Shown: one piece after another, positions 18,322 through 25,248 of the stretch | Layout: the number at the start of each line of letters is the position of its first letter | How positions within the stretch are numbered: position 1 is the stretch's first letter | Source of the DNA: Candidatus Flexifilum affinis | Lineage (GTDB): Bacteria > Chloroflexota > Anaerolineae > Aggregatilineales > Phototrophicaceae | Assembly (NCBI GenBank): GCA_016713325.1 | Contig: JADJPJ010000066.1 | Span: 1-25,248 of the forward strand | Length of the DNA stretch: 25,248 nt | Reading direction: 5' to 3' | Position numbers and translations under genes: made by a program | Notes under the pieces: model-generated | Database searches by the model: none | Seen by the model: the letters and a program-made list of their open reading frames with translations, nothing else | What the model was told of the DNA's origin: nothing

Positions 18322-18464
18322 GGGTGGCGCGCGGCGCCTGCTGGCTGATGTGGCGAATAGGACCAGATGATCTGCTGCGAGCCGCAGACCCCCGGACTGT
18401 TCATCATCATAGTCGCCTTTTCCGATCTTGCGCAATGGTTTCATGTGGTCTTGATCGGCGGCGG

Positions 18465-18470
18465 TATGAT
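18465..18470 (+). promoter_or_regulatory. Candidate -10 element upstream of benE
   Basis: TATGAT is preceded by GGCGGCG, 48 nt before the ATG at 18519. Only weak -35 candidates lie at 17-18 nt. It shares the GC-rich flank of the -10 boxes at 4027 and 7923. Confidence 0.3.
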
Positions 18471-18518
18471 GAACGCGTTTTGTTCGCAGCCCGCTGTCTG
18501 TGAGTTCATAGGATTATC

Positions 18519-19814
18519 ATGTCCGTTCCATCTTCGCTGCCCACACCTTCGCCACAGACCGCTGCCTCGCCGCACAGCGTCGCTTCCGGCCCGCACACCG
18601 GCACCCGTCCCACGCCCGCCAACTTCATGCGCAATCTGCGCGACCTGCCCGGCACGCTGACGCTCAACAGCATCACCGCCGGCTTCATTGTCATGCTGAT
18701 CAGCTACACCGGCCCGATCCTGGTCCTCCTGGAGGCGGCGCGGGCGGGTGGGCTGACCCCCGGAACAGACATCGTCATGGGTGATCGCGGTCGTGGTCGG
18801 CGGCGGCTTTGGCTCGCTCTTCATGTCGCTGCTGTACCGCCAACCGATCAACTTCCCCTACTCGACGGCCGGGGCGGCTCTGCTGATCACCAGCCTGACG
18901 CAGTTCACGCTGTCGGAGGCGGGGGGCCTACATCATGGCTGGACTGGCCATTATAGCCCTCGGCTCAGCGGCCTGTTCGGGCGGATCATGAAGATCGTGC
19001 CGCAGACGGTGGTGCTGGCGGTGCTGGCCGGGGTGCTGCTGCGCTTCGGGCTGGGGGTGTTCAACGCCATGGACGACGCGCCGGCCAACCCGATTATGAT
19101 CGTCGGCATGGTGACGGTGTTTTTCGTGCTGCGCCGGCGGCATTTCCGTGCGCCGAGCCTGGGCGCGCTGGCGGTTGGCATTGCCATGGCGGCGGCCTTC
19201 GGGCAGATCGCGCCGGTGTCGGTGCGGCTGGCGCCTTCGCTGCCCATATGGTTCACGCCGGTCTTCACGCTGGATGCGGCGCTCGGGGTGGCACTGCCTC
19301 TGGTGGTGCTGGCGCTCAGTTCGCAGTACGCGCCGGGGATGGCCGTGCTGCGCGGCAACGGCTATGAGCCGCCGGTGAACGGCATCCTGATCGGCTCCGG
19401 GCTGCTGTCGAGCGTCCTGGCGTTCTTCGGCGGGCACAGCTCGGTGTTGGGCGCGCTGACGGCGGCGATCGTCGTCGGGCCGGACGCCCAACCGGACCCC
19501 GACAAGCGCTACGGCACGGCGGTGATCAGCGGGTTGTGGCACATCGGGATCGGCATGTTCGGCGCGGCAGTCGTCGACTTCTTCAAGATCTTCCCGCCGG
19601 TGTTCGTCTCGACCATCGCCGGGCTGTCGCTGAGGGGGTGATCGCCTCGTCACTCGGCGGGGCGCTGTCCGACCCGGATCACCGCGACGCGGCCGTCATC
19701 GCCTTTCTATGCACGGCGGGCGACTTCTCGCTGTTCGGCATCGGCGCGCCGTTCTGGGGGCTGATCGCCGGCGTGGCGATCAACGCCCTGCTGCACGCGC
19801 GACGCAAGACCTAG
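18519..19814 (+). CDS. BenE-family benzoate/H+ symporter-like transporter (several frameshifts)
   Basis: This is a polytopic inner-membrane carrier of about 430 aa. After a Pro/Ser-rich N-terminus it shows NLRDLPGTLTLNSITAGFIVMLISYTGPILVLLEAA, WVIAVVVGGGFGSLFMSLLYRQPI, KIVPQTVVLAVLAGVLLRFGLGVFNAM (the PQ-LAGVLLRF signature), ALPLVVLALSSQYAPGMAVLRGNGY and FSLFGIGAPFWGLIAGVAINALL, matching BenE carriers. Breaks occur near 18770 (extra A), a compensating pair at about 18918 and 18965 that garbles only about 15 residues, and near 19632 (one G missing in a G5 run). All are repaired by single bases. The start is the ATG at 18519, with AGGA 5 nt upstream. No aromatic-degradation genes are nearby, so benzoate as substrate is only a family-level guess. 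The stop overlaps the stop of the convergent FRG gene in CTAG. Confidence 0.82.
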
Positions 19815-20932
19815 CCTTCGTCCGACAACACAATTCTTGTGTTCACTGCTTCAGCAACATGATCTAGGGTGGGCATAAGGTGGGCATGTGTAACTCGCTC
19901 CAGTGTAAGCAAGCGCATCAGTTCTTGCGCTTGCTTAAGTGGTAGCAGCAACTTGCGCGGATACTCATAAGGCTTGACATTGCGTCTCAGGAGGGTAATG
20001 GATTGCTCAAAACTTGGAAACTGTCCATATTTGTTCAGATAGTCTTCGCCGTTCAAATCTACTGTGAAGAGCCCTGACTGAGACCTCAGGAAGTTATTGC
20101 CGCTGGCTGGTACTTCCACACAGCGAATGTGCTCTTCCAGAAGCCGGCGATGTACTGCGTAGACGACAATGCTGTCTTCCACACCAGACGACTTTGCTGA
20201 GTTAGCCGCGAAAAACGCTGCCGTTAGTGGATTTCGGGTCCAATCAAGAAGACGGGTCGCAATACCGTGGTGCTGCGCTAGTGCAATTGTGGGATTACGC
20301 CAGAACTCTAGGCGCTTGTCGATTGGTGGTGGCTCGCCACTGTGGTTGTCCCAAGGCTTGTCCTCGTAATGCAGGTTCCAGTACTTGTCAATAAACTCAT
20401 AGTATCGATCATAATCCGGGTCTTTCTTCGTCCATGATGGGAGCGTCTCCACTGCAAAACCCAGTTCGTCAGCTAATTCTGTGAATTCATTGATGAGCTG
20501 AAGCTCTGAAAAAGCTTGAACTAAGCCACGAAGTGTGCGCTCCAGTTCTTGAAAGAACAGCGGATCGCTTTCTCGTGAACCGTAGGGTTCGATTTTCCGT
20601 CTCACTTCCTTAGCGAATTCCTCGTTATGCCATTTGGCATTCCAGATGGTTCGTAGTGCCTCGTTTTTTGGCATCATGTTCTCATCTGGTCGCCACGCTT
20701 TAGGACGAAGCGGGCATTTGGCTGAACTCTGCCCTCGGAAAATCCACTGTCGACTCCACTCAAGATCGGGAATGCCTGCCGAGCTGCCAAATCTCCGCCA
20801 GGTGGAGTTGCTGAGGCGGAGGGCGGACAAGAATTCAATGGCCGAGGTAAATCGTCTCTTCCCGAAACTCAACCATGCTGAGTATGTCTCCTCGAAATGA
20901 GTGGCAGTCGAATGATCTCTGTATTTCAACAT
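19811..20932 (-). CDS. FRG-domain protein
   Basis: This 373-aa protein has the FRG domain, named for a conserved F/Y-R-G motif. WIFRGQSSAKCPLRPKAWR occupies residues 63-81. The second half of the domain, LAQHHGIATRLLDWTRNPLTAAFFAA, occupies residues 218-243. A C-terminal region of about 100 aa ends at TAG 19811-19813. FRG domains are frequent in defence islands and phage-related regions, but their biochemical activity is not established. The start is the ATG at 20932; there is no clear ribosome-binding site, and TATAGT lies about 34 nt upstream. The gene is uninterrupted and clearly less GC-rich than benE and the AEC gene on its two sides, suggesting acquisition as a single-gene module. It converges on benE with overlapping stops. 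Confidence 0.85.
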   Translation of the reverse strand: MLKYRDHSTATHFEETYSAWLSFGKRRFTSAIEFLSALRLSNSTWRRFGSSAGIPDLEWSRQWIFRGQSSAKCPLRPKAWRPDENMMPKNEALRTIWNAKWHNEEFAKEVRRKIEPYGSRESDPLFFQELERTLRGLVQAFSELQLINEFTELADELGFAVETLPSWTKKDPDYDRYYEFIDKYWNLHYEDKPWDNHSGEPPPIDKRLEFWRNPTIALAQHHGIATRLLDWTRNPLTAAFFAANSAKSSGVEDSIVVYAVHRRLLEEHIRCVEVPASGNNFLRSQSGLFTVDLNGEDYLNKYGQFPSFEQSITLLRRNVKPYEYPRKLLLPLKQAQELMRLLTLERVTHAHLMPTLDHVAEAVNTRIVLSDEG

Positions 20933-21075
20933 TACTCGGTATCGATTACGATCGACTTACTATACATGGCTAAGCCGTGTTTTTCATTGTTGACCTCGCT
21001 GAACGCTGATAACTGCTGTGCGCTTCGTTCCAAGCGAGTGCATCACCCCGATATGCGCACTCTGGAACAAGAATC

Positions 21076-22026
21076 GTGGACCAAACCACCCTCATCATTA
21101 ACCGCGTCCTGCCCGTCTTTCTGCTCATCGGCCTGGGCGCCGTCGTTCGCCGGACGGGCTTCCTTTCGGAGAAGACCATCGACGATCTGCGCAAGATCGT
21201 GGTCAATCTGGCACTCCCGTCGGTCCTGCTGATTTCGTTTCTGGGAATCGACCTGCAGCCGGCTTATGTGCTGGTCTTCATCGCCCTGTTCGTCCTGTGC
21301 ACGCTCCTGCTGCTGTTCGGCCGCTTTCTGAAAGCGCGTCTGAACGTCCAGCAGGGCTACTTCCCGTTCATGATGACCGGCTTCGAATACGGCATGCTCG
21401 GAGTGAGTCTGTTCGGCAGCGCCTATGGCCTGGAAAACCTGGGCTATATCGCCGTGATGGATCTAGGCCACGAGCTGTTCATCTGGTTCGTGTTCCTGGC
21501 CTTTCTGCTGATGCGCCGCGACGGCCTGCGCAGCCCCCCGGCAGTTGATCGGCGCGTTCGCTGCTCGTCGGTGATCCTCGGCATCCTGGCCGGCCTCGCC
21601 CTCAACCTGCTGGGACTGCGGACGGTCCTGTACGAGGGCGCGGTCACGGGCGGCATCATGGCGACGCTGGAGTTTCTGAGCCAGCTCACCATCCCCCTCA
21701 TGCTGATCATCATTGGCTACAGCATCCGCATCGACCCGTCGGCGCTGCGTTCCGCCGGGCTGGTGATCGGCTTGCGCCTGGCGATTCTGCTGCCGCTGAT
21801 CTTCGTCCTCAATGCCATCTTCATCCGAGGGCTGCTGGGGCTGGATCGCGGGTTCGAGGCGGCACTGTTCACGCTGCTGATCTTGCCGCCGCCGTACATC
21901 GTGCCGCTGTACATGCCGCCGGATGTGCCGGATGAGCGGCGCTACGTCAACAACGTGCTGATGCTGTACACCGTGGTGTCGCTGGTGATCTTTGCAGGGT
22001 ATTTCGTGATGAATCCGACGCTGTGA
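21076..22026 (+). CDS. AEC-family (auxin efflux carrier-like) permease
   Basis: This membrane transporter of 316 aa has a GTG start at 21076. A weak purine-rich site (GGAACAAGAA) precedes it. The N-terminus INRVLPVFLLIGLGAVVRRTGFLSEKTIDDLRKIVVNLALPSVLLISF is typical of AEC carriers, as is the second inverted half (LEFLSQLTIPLMLIIIGYSIRID, and LLILPPPYIVPLYMP). About ten hydrophobic segments are visible in two five-helix halves. The loop at 21532-21575 (SPPAVDRRVRCSSVILG) looks unlike the family, and a neighbouring frame reads PRQLIGAFAAR, so a compensating pair of indels may be present there. It may export small organic acids or amino acids; the substrate is not inferable. Confidence 0.85.
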   Translation: MDQTTLIINRVLPVFLLIGLGAVVRRTGFLSEKTIDDLRKIVVNLALPSVLLISFLGIDLQPAYVLVFIALFVLCTLLLLFGRFLKARLNVQQGYFPFMMTGFEYGMLGVSLFGSAYGLENLGYIAVMDLGHELFIWFVFLAFLLMRRDGLRSPPAVDRRVRCSSVILGILAGLALNLLGLRTVLYEGAVTGGIMATLEFLSQLTIPLMLIIIGYSIRIDPSALRSAGLVIGLRLAILLPLIFVLNAIFIRGLLGLDRGFEAALFTLLILPPPYIVPLYMPPDVPDERRYVNNVLMLYTVVSLVIFAGYFVMNPTL

Positions 22027-22105
22027 GGAGGAGGCATGAGGGATGAGAGATGAGAAAAAGGGAGCCCCGCCATCAGCGTTCAGAGAGACCAAGGTTGACT
22101 GCGGC

Positions 22106-22111
22106 TATAAT
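22106..22111 (+). promoter_or_regulatory. Candidate -10 element upstream of the small-gene/HNH pair
   Basis: A consensus TATAAT preceded by GCGGC lies 38 nt before the ATG at 22150. A TTGACT at 22095 is only 5 nt away and cannot serve as its -35. The assignment is tentative. Confidence 0.35.
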
Positions 22112-22149
22112 GATAGCAACGTGTGATCATGCAGAGGCTCTGAGTCGCA

Positions 22150-22550
22150 TGGGCTATCCAACGGTTGAACTCCAGATCCCCCCTGAGCTGCTTGAACGCG
22201 CACAAGAAATCGCGCAGACAAGCAATCGCTCGCTGGAGGATGTGTTGGTCGAAGGGCTGGTGCTGCTATTCGGCGCACTTCCGGCTCTCCCTACACCAGA
22301 AGACCTTCAGCACTACGCAGATGAGCAACTATGGGCTGTGGTACACCAGCATCTTGCCTGGCCCCAAGATGCCCGACTTCATGAATTGATCTCGATAGGT
22401 AAGTCGGGGCAGATCACTGAGTCTGAAAAGACCGAAATGGAGCAGTTGATTGCCCTGGTGGACCAATACATGCTCCTTCGATCTCATGCACTCTTCCTGC
22501 TTAAACAGCGCGGATATGAGGTTGAGAAGCGCCTGAAACTCGGTGCATGA
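22150..22550 (+). CDS. Conserved hypothetical protein (133 aa) preceding an HNH gene
   Basis: The chosen start, ATG 22150, gives MGYPTVELQIPPELLERAQEIAQTSNRSLEDVLVEGLVLL. This looks like a ribbon-helix-helix or antitoxin-like N-terminus (a beta strand followed by two helices), then an acidic helical region (TPEDLQHYADEQLWAVV, ITESEKTEMEQLIALVDQYMLLRSHALFLLKQRGYEV). The open frame extends upstream to 22050, but that part resembles nothing. The stop TGA 22548-22550 is immediately followed by the ATG of the HNH remnant, so the two genes were translated as a pair. Small proteins of this kind commonly precede small HNH genes in Chloroflexota and Cyanobacteria (recalled, not searched). The function is unknown. 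Confidence 0.7.
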
Positions 22551-22724
22551 ATGGCGCGAACCTCGGAGACATTGCGTCAGCAGGTTGTCGAGCGTGCCAA
22601 AGGCCGATGTGAATACTGCCAGACTCAGGAAGTCGTGGTCGTGAATGCTGGAATGAACCGTGAAGTCACGATCAATGCCCGTCGGTTGTGGCACGCGGTT
22701 GGGTGGCATCCTCCGAAGGACTGA
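22551..22724 (+). pseudogene. HNH endonuclease gene with the catalytic core deleted
   Basis: The 57-residue product MARTSETLRQQVVERAKGRC, then EYCQTQEVVVV, then NAGMNREVTINARRLWHAVG, joins the normal N-terminus of a small HNH nuclease to its normal C-terminus. The N-terminus holds the first zinc/structural Cys pair, R-CEYC. Intact relatives have about 70-75 residues between these parts, including the IDHI-P and LACRSCN segments with the catalytic His and Asn. None of that is present, so nuclease activity is lost. The ends are joined in frame and the ORF remains open, so a stable truncated protein could still be made. The start codon directly abuts the preceding stop. Confidence 0.75.
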
Positions 22725-22762
22725 CTTTCCCTTGCGTCCTCTATCTCTCAGGTAAGCCATAC

Positions 22763-23258
22763 ATGTTGCTCCACATACGCCTCGCGGCGGAGGCGGACGC
22801 GCTCGCCATTCACCAGCTTTCGGCGCGGGTGCAGGAGGCGCTGTCGCGTGCAGGCAGCCTCCAGCAGTTTGGTCCGATCCCCCTGCCTGTCGTCGAGCGG
22901 GCGGCCCGGCAGGGGCACGTCACCGTGGCGGAGGCGGACGGAGCGCTGCTTGGCGGAGTCTTCCTCGAACCCCTCAGTGCAGAGCAGTCGGCGGCGTGGC
23001 GCATCCCCCAGGCGGAACACTGGTTTCTGAGCAAGCTGATGATCGACCCTGAGCGACGCGGGCAGGGGTGGGGGAGCGAACTGGTAGCGGCGCTTCAGCG
23101 GCTGACCCGGGGCGCGACGGGGAGGGATCGTGCTCGACTGCTGGGCGGGCAACGTCAGGCTGCGGCGCCTGTACGAGGGGCTGGGATTTCGTCTGCATGA
23201 GGAGTTCGACGAGGAAGATTACCGGATCGCGGTGTACGTGTGGGAAGCTGGTCGCTGA
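22763..23258 (+). CDS. GNAT-family acetyltransferase (one frameshift)
   Basis: This acetyltransferase of about 165 aa shows LHIRLAAEADALAIHQLSARVQEAL at the N-terminus, motif A in FLSKLMIDPERRGQGWGSELVAAL (R-G-Q-G-W-G binds acetyl-CoA pyrophosphate), and, after a frame correction near 23120-23128, motif B in GIVLDCWAGNVRLRRLYEGLGFRLHEEF. It ends at TGA 23256-23258. The break lies beside the run ACGGGGAGGG and needs one base. The start is the ATG at 22763, preceded by AGGT at about 10 nt; upstream in-frame sequence overlaps the HNH remnant and has no similarity. The substrate is unknown. Confidence 0.8.
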
Positions 23259-23319
23259 GGACGCTAGGCAGTTTGGCCAATCGGTTCTATGCTTGAGGCG
23301 TTCCGGAGCAGACATCGCA

Positions 23320-24502
23320 ATGCGTAGAACTGTTTGTGTCCATCACCCTGGCACTGCCGATCGAGATCGACCCCCGTTCCTTCCGCCAGATCGAGCGGCT
23401 GGCGCGCGATTACGCGGTCACCGTGATCGGCTTTGGTACGCCCCCGGTCGCCTGGAAGGATCTGGGCATCACCTGGCAGGCCGTCGATCGATCGCGCAAC
23501 CGGGTGCAGTTGGCTATCGAGCTGCTGCTGCTCATCCTGGGCCGGCTGATCCCCGCGGCCTATGACCTCTATTTCTGGCGGCGCCCCCGTTACATGCAGA
23601 CGCTCCGCTATGCCGTCGAGTGCCGCGCCGACGCCTACCACGCCAGCGACTGGGCGGCGATCCCCCTGGCGGTGCGTGCGGCCGAACAGACGGGTGGAAC
23701 GGCGAAGGTCATCTTCGACGCCGACGAGCACTGGCCGACCGAGCGGGAGAGCAGTCGAACCTGGCGGTGGTTTTTCGGGCCGATGATCCACCACTTTCTG
23801 AAGCGTTTTGCCTCCGGCGTCGACGCCTCGATCCACGTCTCGCAGTCGCTTTCGGACAGTTTCGAAGCGGACTACGGCCTGGGCGGCACGGTCATCTACA
23901 ACGTGCCGGACGCCGGGAAACGCCCGATCATCCCGGTCGACCCGGAGCACATCCGGCTGATCTTTCATGGCGCGGCGATCCCCAACCGCCATTTGGAGGT
24001 GCTGATCGACGCGATCGCCCTGTGCCAGCCGCGCTTCGAGCTGCATTTCCTGATTGTGGGCGATCAGACGTACGTCGACTGGCTGAAGGGGTATGCCCAG
24101 CAGAAGGCGCCGGGTCGTGTGATGTTCCGTCCGCCGGTGAGCATGCACGAAGTGGTGCGGACGATCGCCGACTGTGACCTCGAACTGAGCTGGACGGCGC
24201 CGACCACCCTACACCAATCTACACCCTGCCGAATAAGTTATTCGAGGCGGCGGTGGCCGGCCTGGGCGTGATCATTGGGGCCTGGCACGGCGCACGAGCA
24301 GTTGGTCACGCACTATGGCTACGGCTTCGCGGCGCGGTCGTTCAGCGCGGAAGATCTGGCGGCGGCGGTGAATGCCCTGAAGGTCGAGCAGGTGACGGCG
24401 CTGCGGGCTGCGGCGCGACAGGCGGGGAAGGTGCTGAACGCCGGCGTGGAGCTGGAGAAGATCGGCCAGTTATACCGGGGGGTTGTGGGCGGGGATGCGT
24501 GA
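23320..24502 (+). CDS. GT4-like glycosyltransferase (three frameshifts)
   Basis: This is a probable cytosolic or membrane-associated GT-B glycosyltransferase of about 393 aa. It begins with VSITLALPIEIDPRSFRQIERLARDYAVTVIGFG, the usual donor/acceptor Rossmann start. ADAYHASDWAAIPLA, VIFDADEHWPTER and IHVSQSLSDSFEADYG follow. The C-terminal half has IRLIFHGAAIPNRHLEVLIDAI and LHFLIVGDQTY, then, after frame corrections, PIYTLPNKLFEAAVAGLGVIIGAGTAHEQLV, which contains the conserved LPNKLFE nucleotide-sugar site. Breaks lie near 23332 (extra T, joining ATG 23320 to the main frame), near 24210 and near 24282 (extra T). GGAG lies 11 nt before the ATG at 23320. A GTG at 23336 is the fallback start. 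No other polysaccharide genes are visible. Confidence 0.8.
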
Positions 24503-24506
24503 ACCT

Positions 24507-24562
24507 TTCACCCCTCTCTCCCACGCAAGCGGGGCGAGGGGAACCGGCTGCGGAGAGTCTTA
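24507..24562. repeat. Dispersed repeat, copy 2 (CTCTCCCACGCAAGCGGG type)
   Basis: CTCTCCCACGCAAGCGGG with a GAGGGGAACCGGCTGCGGAGA continuation matches the segment at about 2505-2557 with a few substitutions and indels. It follows the glycosyltransferase stop by 5 nt. From 24568 to 24674 nothing recognisable is seen. Confidence 0.75.
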
Positions 24563-24674
24563 AGGTAGATGAATCTTCTGTCGCGGCGCGTTTGATGGCG
24601 CGAGACGTTCTGTGAGCGGCGGTGGCGGACACGCCAGGGCATGTCCCTCTGAAGCCGCGGCTGGCCTGAAAGCC

Positions 24675-25248
24675 TCAGCCGATGCGGCGGGGGGCCGTCC
24701 TTGCCGGGGCGCGCACTTCGCCGACCGGTCGGCCAGTGACCACTTCCTTCATGGCGTCGTAGAGAAGGCATCGTCGTAGCCGCGCGTCTTGACGACGACC
24801 GGGCATGGGCACGGGCGTGGCCCATGATGATCACCTGCTGCTTGGTATCGAGACGCGACAGCACTCGCGCAGGGCCACGGCGCCGCTGATGCCCATCAGC
24901 ACGGCGGTGATGTCGCGATCGTTGTCCAGCAGGGCGGTGACGCGCGTGCCGATCTGGCTCATCACTCGTCGGCTACCGCTTCGGCCGCTGATCGACCACC
25001 AGCAGGGTGACCTTGTACTTGCGCATTTCGCGGGCGATGACGCCGAAAGTCGTCTGGTTGGCCACCTTCGGGTCAAGAAACTTGTGCGCCTCTTCAATGA
25101 CAATCAGCAGCTGCGGCGGCTCGTGCGCCTTGTCGCCCAGCGCCTTCTCGACGCGCTCGACGTATTGCAATGCCGGGGGTGAGGGAAGTTGGCGACCAGC
25201 ATGTAAGCTTCGAGCGAGTTGCCATAGCGCCCGAACTCCAGCACGATG
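24675..25248 (-). CDS. HerA/DUF87-type ATPase, C-terminal part (truncated by window edge, frameshifted)
   Basis: HerA-type hexameric ATPases translocate DNA, and typically act with the nuclease NurA in end resection or within defence systems. The visible part starts with IVLEFGRYGNSLEAYMLVANF at the window edge. It continues with YVERVEKALG and Walker B PPQLLIVIEEAHKFLDP, then FGVIAREMRKYKVTLLVVDQRP with its conserved Gln/Arg finger region. MSQIGTRVTALLDNDRDITAVLMGISGAVAL, RLDTKQQVIIMGHA and VVVKTRGYDDAF follow. The C-terminal tail ends at TGA 24675-24677. At least four indels are needed (about 25175, 24970, 24865 and 24755-24795). The N-terminal Walker A part lies beyond the window. Confidence 0.78.

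Noticed and set aside
18928..19653. 241-codon open frame on the - strand inside benE
   Set aside because: It is a His/Arg-rich shadow of the transporter frame with no recognisable domain.
22026..22065. Short GATGAG direct repeats after the AEC stop
   Set aside because: Only three imperfect units in about 25 nt, with no spacers; not a CRISPR or a clear regulatory element.

Overview
This is a high-GC bacterial window with mixed gene orientation, short intergenic gaps and a large accessory fraction. Gene content suggests a Chloroflexota (Anaerolineae-like) metagenome-assembled genome: a non-cellulosomal dockerin on a secreted glycosidase, TolB-like propellers, AEC and BenE-type carriers, small HNH genes and dispersed GTAGGGACG-type palindromes. 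That assignment is inference; no marker gene here settles it. The consensus is poor. About twenty single-base indels break at least ten otherwise convincing genes, often at homopolymers, and there are two long G/C-only tracts (2731-2903 and about 7745-7875). Most frameshifted genes are therefore annotated as one CDS and are probably intact in the organism.

Layout. 1-938: 3' end of prfC (release factor 3). 1165-2475: secreted vanadium-dependent haloperoxidase-like enzyme. 2476-2955: dispersed repeats and a poly-G tract. 2956-3957 (-): extended SDR epimerase. 4123-5223: secreted seven-motif beta-propeller, whose end abuts a 5' fragment of a second epimerase copy (5231-5289). 5335-7678 (-): hydantoinase-A-like gene and a small GNAT. 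8008-9327: secreted GH17-like protein with dockerin. 9386-11179 (-): single-chain DUF262/HNH (GmrSD-like) defence nuclease. 11366-12082: carbonyl-reductase-like SDR. 12180-12251: tRNA-Gly(GCC) with a promoter and a terminator.

12298-16794 (-) is a signalling cluster. In transcription order it holds a NarL-type response regulator, a membrane histidine kinase with GAF domain, a receiver-only protein, a HEAT-repeat protein, a second receiver-only protein and a decayed third receiver. Several genes are coupled by ATGA or near-zero spacing. This is the most system-like part of the window.

16939-18321 (-): DUF554 membrane protein and RimJ-type acetyltransferase, ATGA-coupled. 18519-19814: BenE-family transporter. 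19811-20932 (-): FRG-domain protein, its stop overlapping that of benE. 21076-22026: AEC-family permease. 22150-22724: a small gene directly followed by an HNH gene that has lost its catalytic core. 22763-24502: GNAT and glycosyltransferase. 24675-25248 (-): C-terminal part of a HerA/DUF87 ATPase, cut by the window edge. The DUF262, FRG, propeller and 22.1-22.7 kb genes look lower in GC than their neighbours by eye, which fits acquired cargo in a high-GC backbone.
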